Source: CAVRRZ01 sp963723745
GTDB lineage: Bacteria > Actinomycetota > Actinomycetes > Mycobacteriales > Geodermatophilaceae
Direction: 5' to 3'
Length of the DNA stretch: 64,000 nucleotides
Assembly: GCA_963723745.1 (NCBI GenBank)
Contig: CAVRRZ010000001.1
Span: 992,001 to 1,056,000, forward strand
The notes beneath the pieces are model-generated. The model ran no database searches. It had not been told where the DNA came from and saw only the letters and a program-made list of their open reading frames with translations. The position numbers were made by a program, and so were the translations under genes. How positions within the stretch are numbered: the stretch's first letter is position 1; each line of letters opens with the position of its first letter. Positions 57,339 to 64,000 of this stretch are shown piece by piece.

Positions 57339-58586
57339 TCAGGCGCCCCGCTCCGGCGCGCGGGCGGCCAGCGCGGACGCCGCGGCGGCGATCGTCTCGA
57401 GCACCCGATCGGCCTCGGCGTCGGTCAGCACCGCCGGTGGGGTGAGCCGGACGACGCGGTGCGCGTTGAGCGAGTGGTTGGCCAGCAGGCCGCGATCGAG
57501 CAGGTCCAGCACGAGGTCCAGGGCGAGGCCGGGGTCGGAAAACTCGACGCCGAGCAGCAGCCCGGCCCCGCGGACGTCGGTCACCCGGTCGCCGAGCGGC
57601 GCGACGGCGGACGGCAGGTCGCGCAGCAGCCGCGCGCCCAGTTCGCGGGCGCGGTCGACCAGGCCCTCGTCGCGGATCGTCGTCACCGCTGCCGTGGCCG
57701 CGGCCATCGCGATCGGCGAGCCGGCGAACGTCGAGGTGTGCAGGAACGGGTCGTCGCTGAACGGCTTGTAGGCAGCAGCCGTGGCGACCATCGCGGCGAC
57801 CGGGACGACGCCGCCGGAGAGGCCCTTGCCCACCAGCAGCACGTCCGGCGTCACGCCGTCGCGGTCCGCGCCCCACCAGGTGCCCAGCCGGCCGAGTCCG
57901 GTCTGCACCTCGTCCAGCACGAGCAGCGCCCCGTGCTCGGCGCAGAGGGCCGCCACGGACGTCAGGTAGCCGGCCGGGGGGACGACGACGCCGCCCTCGC
58001 CCTGCACCGGCTCGACGACCACGCACGCGTCCGGGGTGCACGCGAGCAGCGCACCGAGCGCGTCGGCGTCGCCGAACGGGACGTGCGACACCGACGGCAG
58101 CAGCGGCCGGAACGGCGCCTGGTACAGCTCGTTCGCGGTGAGTGCCAGCGCGCCCATGGTCTTGCCGTGGAACCCGCCCGTGGTCGACACCAGGGCGCGC
58201 TTGCCGTGCGCCCGGGCCAGCTTGATGGCCGCCTCGGTGGCCTCGGCGCCCGAGTTCACGAAGTGCACGTACTCCAGGCCGGCAGGGGCGACGGAGGCGA
58301 GCGTCGCAGCGGCTCGCGCGACGGTCGGCTCGAGCATCAGCCGGGTGGCCATCGGGTGCCGCTGCACCTGGTCGACCACGGCCGCCACGACCGCCGGGTG
58401 CCGGTGGCCGAGCAGGAAGACGCCGTACCCGCCGCAGTCGAGGTAGTCGCGGCCGGCGGCGTCGGTGACCGTCGACCCGGACGAGGACACCTCGACCTGC
58501 CCGCCGGTGAGCTCGGCCAGCCGGGCGCGGCCGCGGCTGACGTGCCGGCGGTAGCCATCGACCACCGCACGGGCGTCGAAGGTCAC
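57339..58586 (-). CDS. Class III PLP-dependent aminotransferase
   Basis: This 415-residue fold-type I enzyme is of the acetylornithine/GABA aminotransferase type. It contains YLDCGGYGVFLLGHRHPAVV, NSGAEATEAAIKLARAHGK, TGGFHGKTMGALALT, VVVEPVQGEGG, LVLDEVQTGLGR with the ring-nitrogen Asp, and the Schiff-base Lys in LLVGKGLSGGVVP. The amino acceptor or donor cannot be told. The GTG overlaps the SDR stop as GTGA. With a thioester-reductase-like SDR just before it, a reduce-then-aminate route to an amine is conceivable. Confidence 0.85.
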   Translation of the reverse strand: MTFDARAVVDGYRRHVSRGRARLAELTGGQVEVSSSGSTVTDAAGRDYLDCGGYGVFLLGHRHPAVVAAVVDQVQRHPMATRLMLEPTVARAAATLASVAPAGLEYVHFVNSGAEATEAAIKLARAHGKRALVSTTGGFHGKTMGALALTANELYQAPFRPLLPSVSHVPFGDADALGALLACTPDACVVVEPVQGEGGVVVPPAGYLTSVAALCAEHGALLVLDEVQTGLGRLGTWWGADRDGVTPDVLLVGKGLSGGVVPVAAMVATAAAYKPFSDDPFLHTSTFAGSPIAMAAATAAVTTIRDEGLVDRARELGARLLRDLPSAVAPLGDRVTDVRGAGLLLGVEFSDPGLALDLVLDLLDRGLLANHSLNAHRVVRLTPPAVLTDAEADRVLETIAAAASALAARAPERGA

Positions 58587-59650
58587 GCGGCCGCCTCGTC
58601 CTCGCGCTCCCGACGGGCGCGGCGCACCTGCGGCAGCCGCTCGGCGACGTCGCGCACCGACGCGGCGATCGCCGCGTCGATCGACCCGTGGGTCAGCGCC
58701 GGCGGGCCGCCGGGAAGGGCGCCCAGCGACGAGGGGAACTCCGGGGCGCCGTCGAACAGCGCCGACATGGCCAGCAGGTCGTCGAACCTGCGCCGCTCGC
58801 GTGCGGGCAGCGGGTCGATGAACACCGGCCGGACGAGCCGCTCCACCATGTCGCGGGTCACGAAGCGCGGCGGGTCCGACGGCAGTCCGTAGGTCTCGGC
58901 GACGTCGAGGCAGGTGTCGACCAGCGTGGCCAGCGGCTGCGCGGCCGGGCCGGAGGTCAGCCAGAACTCGCCGCCGGGCAGGCCGGCGTCGACCAGGGCG
59001 GCCAGCGCACGGGCGACGACGTCCACGGGGACGACGTCCACCCGGGTGTCCGGCGGCACCGGCAGGATCGGCACCTGGTTGCGCAGCAGCCCGCGGATGA
59101 CGCCGTGCAGGCCTTGATAGCGCGTCATGGCGCCGGTCAGCGAGTCGCCGATCACCACCGACGGGCGGGCGATCGTCGCGGCCAGGCCGCTGGCCCGCAC
59201 CAGCGCCTCCGCCCGCCGCTTCGACGACAGATAGGGCACGGGGCTGGCGCCGGCCTCCCACGTGCTCGATCCGCGGGCCTCGGAGGTGAGCTCGCTGCGC
59301 GCGACGAAGGCGGTGGACACGTAGAGCACCCGCGCGCCGGCCTCGGCGGCCAGGTCGAGCACCCGGCGGGTGCCCTCGACGTTGAGGGCGCTGGTCGCGG
59401 GCTCGCCGACCCCGAAGTCGGTGATCGCCGCGGCGTGCACGACGGTCGTCGTCCGCTCGACCAGGCGCCGGTAGGTGCCCTCGTCCAGACCCAGCCGGGG
59501 CAGCGTCAGGTCGCCGCGCACGGTCGCCGGACCGTCGAGCTCCGCCCGGTGCGTCAGCGCGACGACGTCGTGTGCGTCCAGCAGCGGCAGCAGGGCGCGG
59601 CCGATCACTCCGGTCGCCCCGGTGAGCAGCAGACCGGCCCGCTGGTGCAT
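58583..59650 (-). CDS. Extended SDR, thioester reductase-like NAD-binding protein
   Basis: This 355-residue NAD(P)-binding protein belongs to the NAD_binding_4 (male sterility/thioester reductase) type. GLLLTGATGVIGRALLPLL is the Rossmann loop. VVHAAAITDFG, ALNVEGTRRVLDLA, LYVSTAFVARSE and the YLSSKRRAEALV Tyr-Lys pair are present, then RPSVVIGDSLTGAMTRYQGLH. Such proteins reduce acyl thioesters to aldehydes or epimerise sugars. It heads the three-gene operon. TACTCT six bases before the ATG indicates a leaderless transcript. Confidence 0.82.
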   Translation of the reverse strand: MHQRAGLLLTGATGVIGRALLPLLDAHDVVALTHRAELDGPATVRGDLTLPRLGLDEGTYRRLVERTTTVVHAAAITDFGVGEPATSALNVEGTRRVLDLAAEAGARVLYVSTAFVARSELTSEARGSSTWEAGASPVPYLSSKRRAEALVRASGLAATIARPSVVIGDSLTGAMTRYQGLHGVIRGLLRNQVPILPVPPDTRVDVVPVDVVARALAALVDAGLPGGEFWLTSGPAAQPLATLVDTCLDVAETYGLPSDPPRFVTRDMVERLVRPVFIDPLPARERRRFDDLLAMSALFDGAPEFPSSLGALPGGPPALTHGSIDAAIAASVRDVAERLPQVRRARREREDEAAA

Positions 59651-59656
59651 CCGTGC

Positions 59657-59662
59657 AGAGTA
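59657..59662 (-). promoter_or_regulatory. -10 box of a leaderless SDR operon promoter
   Basis: On the minus strand, TACTCT is followed by six bases and the ATG of the SDR gene. Confidence 0.5.
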
Positions 59663-59765
59663 GCCAGCGGCCTTCGGTGGGCGTCGCCGTTCCGGGTCGG
59701 GTATCAACCGGCCAGCAGCGTGGCGCGGCGGAGGACCCGTCGCGGGCCCTCTCCCGTCGCCTCGA

Positions 59766-60275
59766 TCAGGCGGTCACCGCCGGAAGCAGGTGCACTTCGA
59801 CGACCAGGTCGGCGGTCGCGAGGACGTCGACGAGGTCGCGGGGGACGTCGACCACGTCCAGGAGCGTCCCGCCGCGCCGGTACCGGACCGTCACCGGCAG
59901 CACGACGCCGGCGTGGGGCGGCACGACCGGGGCCGGCGCGCCCAGCAGCGCGTGCTCGGCCAGCGGGACCCACCCGGCCACGCCGCGGGGCACCGCCGTG
60001 AGCACCGCGAGCCGGTCGACCCGACCGACCGAGCCGCTGACCACCAGCTGCCCGCCGGTGCGCGGCCAGGGCACGGCCGGAGGCAGCACGCGCACCCGGA
60101 CGCCGAGCGCGGTGAGGATCCGCGCCGCGCCGCAGACCTGGGCGCGGCCGCGCCGGCGGGTGGCCTCGCGCGGCACCAGCGCCGTCCGGAGGCCGGCTCC
60201 CGCCATGGCTCCGGCCACGCGCAGCCGACGGTGCGGGCCGCCGATGCGGCGGTCGTGCAGGCGGACCTGGGTCAT
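59766..60275 (-). CDS. Degenerate PlsC-like acyltransferase, possibly decayed
   Basis: A 169-residue ORF that aligns by eye with the ends of lysophosphatidate acyltransferases. ARILTALGVRVRVL matches the PlsC front helix, TGGQLVVSGSVGRVDRLAVL sits where SNHxSWxD normally lies, and VVLPVTVRYRRGG and VVEVHLLPAV match the last strands. The catalytic His of HX4D is missing (Ser or Val in its place) and the EGTR region is absent, so it is unlikely to be catalytic. It may be a remnant or a binding-only protein. ATG 60299 is an alternative start. Confidence 0.5.
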   Translation of the reverse strand: MTQVRLHDRRIGGPHRRLRVAGAMAGAGLRTALVPREATRRRGRAQVCGAARILTALGVRVRVLPPAVPWPRTGGQLVVSGSVGRVDRLAVLTAVPRGVAGWVPLAEHALLGAPAPVVPPHAGVVLPVTVRYRRGGTLLDVVDVPRDLVDVLATADLVVEVHLLPAVTA

Positions 60276-60403
60276 GGCGTCAGGGTGGCGGCCGGACATG
60301 GCGGTGACGTGACGGTCGGGTCGACGACGTGTGACGTGTGGGCGAAGGCCGCCGGACGAGGAGGAGCGAGCCGTAGGTCACGCCTCGGTGTCAATCGGTC
60401 TAC

Positions 60404-60414
60404 TGGTCTTACCA
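60404..60414. promoter_or_regulatory. Candidate GntR (FadR/PdhR-type) operator upstream of the TctC-type gene
   Basis: TGGTCTTACCA, read on the other strand as AATTGGTAAGACCAG, resembles the PdhR/FadR-subfamily box ATTGGTnnnACCAAT. It lies upstream of a TATGGT hexamer (60432-60437) that could be the -10 box of the gene starting at 60500. Confidence 0.5.
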
Positions 60415-60499
60415 ATTGCCCCTTCAGTGGTTATGGTCCTCGTCACACGCCGGGATGATCACCCCGGACGTCACAGCAACGACTTTCTGGAGTGGATGC

Positions 60500-61579
60500 A
60501 TGACTCGAAGCAACGGACGCCGGAGCAACATGCGGCGGGCCGCGGTGCTACTGCCGGTTGTGGGGCTGCTCGCCGCAGCCTGCGGCGGCGACTCGGACGA
60601 CTCGAACGACACCTCCGCCTCCGGCAACGGTGGCGACGCCGCCGAGTCCTGCTACGAGGGCGAGACGGTCACGTTCGTCGTTCCCTTCTCGCCGGGTGGT
60701 GGCTACGACGTCATCGCGCGCGGCATGCAGCCCTTCCTCAAGGACGAGCTCGGTGCCAGCACCGTCGTGGTCGAGAACGTCACCGGCGCCGGTGGTCTCA
60801 CCGCCGCCAACAACCTGTTCAACAAGGCGCCCGACGGCCTGACGTTCGGCATCTTCGCCGCGCAGGGCATCGTCGGCTCGGCGCTCGCCGGTGCCCAGGG
60901 CGTGCAGTACGACCCCGAGGAGTTCACCTACGTCGCCCGCATCGCGGAGGACGCCCGCGTCCTGCTGGCCAGCCCGGACAGTGGCATCGAGACGCTCGAG
61001 GACCTGCAGGCGTTCGGCGAGTACCAGTACGCCACCGCCGGTGTCGGGGCGTCGGACCACATCGACGCCAACGTCGTGCCGACCATCCTCGGCATCGAGG
61101 GTGACACGCAGATCGTGACCGGCTTCGAGGGCTCCTCGGAGACGGAGCTCGCCGTCACCGCCGGCCAGGTCGAGGTCGGCTCCGGCACGCTGGGCACCCG
61201 CATCAACGGCATCGAGAACGGCGACCAGATCCCGCTGCTGCTGATGGGCCGCGAGCGCGACGAGTCGCTGCCCGACGTGCCGGCGCTGCTCGAGCTTGAG
61301 CTCGACAACCCGGACCTTGCCGAGGCCTACATCGGCCTCCAGGAGGTCGGCCGCTCGATCTTCGCCCCTCCGGGGATGGAGGAGAGCTGCCTCACCGAGC
61401 TGCAGGACGGCATCCGGGCGACGCTCGAGAACGAGGACTTCGCGGCGTCCGTCGCCGACAACGTCGACGTGCCGTTCGAGTACGCCGACGGCGACGAGCT
61501 GCGCTCGGCGGTCGAGAACGTGCTCGGTGCGCCCGAGGAGCTGGTGGCGCTGCTCGAGAACGCCTACGCCAACCAGTGA
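60500..61579 (+). CDS. TctC-type tripartite tricarboxylate transporter substrate-binding lipoprotein
   Basis: This 359-residue exported binding protein of the Bug/TctC family captures carboxylates. Lipobox LLAAAC places the lipidated Cys at 28. A low-complexity Asp/Ser/Gly linker leads to VTFVVPFSPGGGYDVIARGM, VVENVTGAGGLTAANNLF and FAPPGMEESC, hallmarks of the family. GGAG lies eight bases before the ATG. The TctA and TctB membrane partners are not in the window. A strong terminator follows, then the DUF6282 gene. Confidence 0.9.
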   Translation: MTRSNGRRSNMRRAAVLLPVVGLLAAACGGDSDDSNDTSASGNGGDAAESCYEGETVTFVVPFSPGGGYDVIARGMQPFLKDELGASTVVVENVTGAGGLTAANNLFNKAPDGLTFGIFAAQGIVGSALAGAQGVQYDPEEFTYVARIAEDARVLLASPDSGIETLEDLQAFGEYQYATAGVGASDHIDANVVPTILGIEGDTQIVTGFEGSSETELAVTAGQVEVGSGTLGTRINGIENGDQIPLLLMGRERDESLPDVPALLELELDNPDLAEAYIGLQEVGRSIFAPPGMEESCLTELQDGIRATLENEDFAASVADNVDVPFEYADGDELRSAVENVLGAPEELVALLENAYANQ

Positions 61580-61615
61580 TGCACGAACCCGGGTGAGCTG
61601 ACCGCTCGACCGGGA

Positions 61616-61651
61616 GGACGGGGCAGGGTCGCAGCCGACCCTGCCCCGTCC
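61616..61651. terminator. Strong hairpin after the TctC-type gene
   Basis: 16-bp perfect arms (GGACGGGGCAGGGTCG and complement) with a 4-nt loop, between the TctC-type gene and the DUF6282 gene on the same strand. It could terminate or set the ratio between highly expressed binding protein and downstream gene. Confidence 0.75.
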
Positions 61652-61689
61652 GCATGTCCGCCCCCTGAACGGAAACGGAGAGTCGCCCC

Positions 61690-62604
61690 GTGGACCTGCG
61701 CGCGCCGAGGACCGTCTACGACGAGATGCTGCTGGGTGCCAGCGACCTGCACGCGCACGTCGATCTGGAGTTCTCGCGCACGCGGTTCCGCAAGGCGATG
61801 CCTGAGTGGGAGTGGTTGCACCGCGCCGAGCAGGCCGGCTTGCGGGCGGTGCTGCTCAAGTCGCACCTGTGGCCGACCGTCACGTCCGCGGCGGCGCTCG
61901 AGCGGCTCTACGCCGGTCGCGTCCACGTGGCCACGAGCATCACGCTCAACCCCATGGTCGGCGGGGTGGACCCGTGGGCCGTCGAGGCGGCCGCCGAGAT
62001 GGGGGCCTCGGCGGTGTTCATGCCGACCTGGGGCTCGGCGAGCGATCGCGAGCACGGCGGCTTCCACAAGCGGCTGGCCGAGTCGTTCGAGCACTTCGAC
62101 CCGGCGCGGCTGTCGGCCACCGCGATCGTCGACGACGCCGGGGCCCTGATCGCTCCGGCGCACGAGGTCCTGCGGCTGTGCCACGAGCGCGGGCTGATGC
62201 TCTCGACCGGGCACATCGGCTGGCGGGAATCGCTGGCGCTGGCCCAGGAGGCCAACCGGCTCGGCTTCGAGCGGCTGGTCCTCGCCCACCCACTCTCGGT
62301 CTCGGTGGACGCCCCGCACGACGCCGTCTCCGAGATCACCCGGCTCGGTGCCTACGCCGAGTTCTGCTGGCCGACGGTCTCGCCCGGACGCCGCAGCCCC
62401 GCCGAGGTGATCGGCCTCGTCCGCGAGATCGGGGCGGCGCGCACGATCCTCACCAGCGACTACTTCGGCGGCGCGGGGCCCTCGCCGTCCGACCTGCTGC
62501 GCATGCTGGCCGGTGTCCTCTACGACAACGGACTGTCGACCGACGAGATCCGCACCGCCGCCGTGACCAACCCCGCCTTCCTCCTCGGCCTCGACGGCCG
62601 TTAG
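61690..62604 (+). CDS. DUF6282 family protein (amidohydrolase-like)
   Basis: This 304-residue metal-hydrolase-like TIM barrel has ASDLHAHVDLEFSRTRF (two His as metal ligands), LLKSHLWPTV, LSTGHIGWRESLALAQEA, LVLAHPLSVSV and LTSDYFGGAGP with a terminal Asp. The pattern resembles amidohydrolases or lactonases, and family members carry the DUF6282 label. The substrate may be what the TctC-type protein binds. GGAGAG is about eight bases before the GTG. Confidence 0.75.
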   Translation: MDLRAPRTVYDEMLLGASDLHAHVDLEFSRTRFRKAMPEWEWLHRAEQAGLRAVLLKSHLWPTVTSAAALERLYAGRVHVATSITLNPMVGGVDPWAVEAAAEMGASAVFMPTWGSASDREHGGFHKRLAESFEHFDPARLSATAIVDDAGALIAPAHEVLRLCHERGLMLSTGHIGWRESLALAQEANRLGFERLVLAHPLSVSVDAPHDAVSEITRLGAYAEFCWPTVSPGRRSPAEVIGLVREIGAARTILTSDYFGGAGPSPSDLLRMLAGVLYDNGLSTDEIRTAAVTNPAFLLGLDGR

Positions 62605-62640
62605 TGCACGAATGGCCGGAGCGTCCGGCCGTTCGTGCAC
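62604..62640. terminator. Hairpin after the DUF6282 gene, with direct repeat
   Basis: 17-bp arms (GTGCACGAATGGCCGGA and complement with one G-U pair) around a GCG loop start on the last base of the TAG stop. The string GTGCACGAATGGCC recurs directly at 62635-62648, so arm duplication is likely. Confidence 0.7.
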
Positions 62641-62694
62641 GAATGGCCAGGTCGGCGCCGAGCCGGTGTTGACCGCGTCACACCGGCGTGCCTA

Positions 62695-62705
62695 TGGTCT
62701 GACCA
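62695..62705. promoter_or_regulatory. Candidate GntR-type operator upstream of the CDC48-like gene
   Basis: TGGTCTGACCA overlaps a TATGGT -10 box at 62693-62698, 35 bp before the GTG at 62740. It shares TGGTCTKACCA with the site before the TctC-type gene and is identical over 13 bp to the ICMT-like promoter. Confidence 0.5.
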
Positions 62706-62739
62706 ACAGTCCAATGCCGCCCCAGGGGGTCCTCAGCGC

Positions 62740-64000
62740 GTGAGCTCGCAGCCCGTCGTCGAGACCGCCCAGGTCGAGCTGCTCGACCGCAGTCGCCACC
62801 CCGACGGGCGCAGCGCCACCCTCGACCCCGCGCTGACCGCCGCACTCGGACTGGGGGCCGGTGACCGGCTGCTCGTCCGTGCCGGCGGCGGCCGGGCGGC
62901 CGTCGTCCGGCTCGAGGCCGCCCCGCCGGAGGACGACGGCAGCGACGTCGTCCGGCTGGACGCGCTCACCCGGCGCGCCATCGGCGCGCGGGTCGGTACG
63001 GACGTCGAGATCGAGGCCGCCCGCCCGGCCGAGGCGGCCCGGGTGCGGCTCGACACCTCCGCACCGGTCGACCGGCAGGTCCTCCGGACGGCGCTGGCCG
63101 ACGTCGCCCTCGCCGCCGGTGCCGCGCTCGCCCTCCCGATCGGTCCGCAGGGCAGCCAGGTCGTCGTCCGCGTGGCCGAGGGCGAGGGCCTCGTCGGCCC
63201 GGCGACCGAGCTGCTCGCGGAGCCGGCCGACCTCAAGGAGCTCACCCACCCCGTCAACGCCGGCCTGGCCGACGTCGGCGGGCTCGGCACCGCGGTCGAC
63301 GAGCTGCGCGAGGTCATCCAGCTGGCCATCACCCGGCCCGAGGTGCTGACCCGGCTGGGCATCACGCCCGCGCGCGGCGTGATCCTGCACGGCCCGCCCG
63401 GCAGCGGGAAGACGCTGCTGTGCCGCAGCCTCGCTGGCGAGCTGGACGCCGCCTTCTACTACATCTCCGGCCCGGAGGTCGTCGGCAGCCTGCACGGTCA
63501 GACCGAGGAGAGCCTGCGGGCGGTGTTCGCCGACGCGGCCGACCACGCCCCGGCGATCATCTGCATCGACGAGATCGACGCGCTCACCCGCAACCGGCGC
63601 GCGCTGTCCAGCCACGCCGACCTGCGCGCGGTCGCGCAGCTGCTCTCGCTCATGGACGGCCTGCGGCGGGCGAAGGGCGTCTTCGTCGTCGGCACCACCA
63701 ACCAGGTCGAGCTGATCGACCCCGCGTTCCGCCGTCCGGGCCGGTTCGACCGCGAGATCGAGATCGCCGAGCCCGACGAGCGGGCGCGGCTGGAGATCCT
63801 CGCCGTCCAGACCCGGTCGATGCCGCTGTCGGCCGACGCGCGGGACGTGCTGCCGGAGCTCGCCGCCGCGACCGTCGGGTTCAACGGGGCCGATCTCGCC
63901 GCCGTCGCCCAGCGCGCCGGGTTCTCGGCCCTGCGCCGGATCACGCACGCGGGCGGCCTCCGCGGCGCCACCGCCGCCCTGGACACCAGCGAGGCGGTCA
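62740..64000 (+). CDS. CDC48/VCP-like AAA ATPase, 3'-truncated by the window edge
   Basis: At least 420 residues of a CDC48-type unfoldase are visible. An N-terminal double-psi-barrel-like part (LDRSRHPDGRSATLDPAL, GLGAGDRLLVRAGGG) covers about 1-165, and the first AAA domain follows: VGGLGTAVDELREVIQLA, Walker A GPPGSGKT at 218-225, Walker B IICIDEIDAL, VVGTTNQVELIDPAFRRPGRFDRE with the Arg fingers, and GFNGADLAAV. It probably remodels proteins in an ATP-dependent way. The GTG follows an operator-bearing promoter. Shared operators with the TctC-type gene suggest joint control. Confidence 0.85.
   Translation, partial: MSSQPVVETAQVELLDRSRHPDGRSATLDPALTAALGLGAGDRLLVRAGGGRAAVVRLEAAPPEDDGSDVVRLDALTRRAIGARVGTDVEIEAARPAEAARVRLDTSAPVDRQVLRTALADVALAAGAALALPIGPQGSQVVVRVAEGEGLVGPATELLAEPADLKELTHPVNAGLADVGGLGTAVDELREVIQLAITRPEVLTRLGITPARGVILHGPPGSGKTLLCRSLAGELDAAFYYISGPEVVGSLHGQTEESLRAVFADAADHAPAIICIDEIDALTRNRRALSSHADLRAVAQLLSLMDGLRRAKGVFVVGTTNQVELIDPAFRRPGRFDREIEIAEPDERARLEILAVQTRSMPLSADARDVLPELAAATVGFNGADLAAVAQRAGFSALRRITHAGGLRGATAALDTSEAV

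Overview
The window is high-GC DNA with almost unbroken gene coverage on both strands, typical of an actinobacterial chromosome. Actinobacterial marker families are present: the proteasome activator Bpa, a FolP2-type dihydropteroate synthase paralogue, GuaB1, class E sortase with a LAYTG substrate, an ECF sigma factor with a zinc-type anti-sigma factor, and a tRNA-Ser without an encoded CCA. I infer a member of the Geodermatophilaceae or a close relative. This rests on overall character, not on a search. Many promoters look leaderless: a TANNNT -10 box lies 6-7 nt before the start codon in at least seven genes.

Layout. 1-6.7 kb: the tail of an MFS exporter, larC, then two overlapping TPR-like/GGDEF genes. 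The second of these carries a C-terminal LarB-like domain. 6.8-13.5 kb: pheA, an MMPL exporter with a divergent MarR regulator, a ketopantoate-reductase-like gene, a GroES-like gene, a minimal metallopeptidase and guaB1. 13.6-26.8 kb: serS with two HAD phosphatases, Bpa, an ECF sigma/anti-sigma pair preceded by a 21-codon leader ORF, a MASE1-SpoIIE phosphatase, a quinone reductase, a 4CL-like acyl-CoA ligase, a thioesterase, a VOC protein, folP2, a MaoC hydratase and HU. 27-33.3 kb: an aldo/keto reductase with an IS5-family insertion at its stop codon, a DUF1059 protein, an EAL phosphodiesterase and a large GAF/PAS/SpoIIE phosphatase. 33.3-39.8 kb: a beta-oxidation locus in which TetR and an acyl-CoA oxidase-like gene diverge from thiolase, FabG4-like and MaoC genes. 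40-42.7 kb: a sortase-anchored surface protein, its class E sortase and a small membrane protein. 43.3-48.8 kb: a complete Dpp/Opp peptide ABC transporter. 48.9-56.8 kb: a CynX-like MFS gene, an unrecognised pair with a DcrB/DUF1795 domain, tRNA-Ser, a membrane protein and a NarL-type two-component system. 56.9-64 kb: an SDR/aminotransferase/SRPBCC operon, a decayed-looking PlsC-like gene, a TctC-type lipoprotein, a DUF6282 hydrolase-like gene and the start of a CDC48-like AAA ATPase.

Two themes stand out. The first is signalling: two diguanylate cyclases, one EAL protein, two SpoIIE phosphatases, an ECF sigma factor, a two-component system and three dedicated repressors or operators. The second is a set of dispersed palindromic elements at gene ends. 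Family A is about 58-76 bp with GTTGATCATCGTC termini (five copies). Family B has GGAAGCTYTACC arms (two copies). Family C is built on TTATGGCCATAA (five palindromes at four loci). They change gene ends: family A supplies stop codons for three genes and encodes the C-terminal tail of the MMPL protein, and a family C palindrome lies inside the coding sequence of dppD. The most unusual protein is the GGDEF-LarB fusion beside larC, in which the cysteine expected at the LarB active site is replaced by proline.
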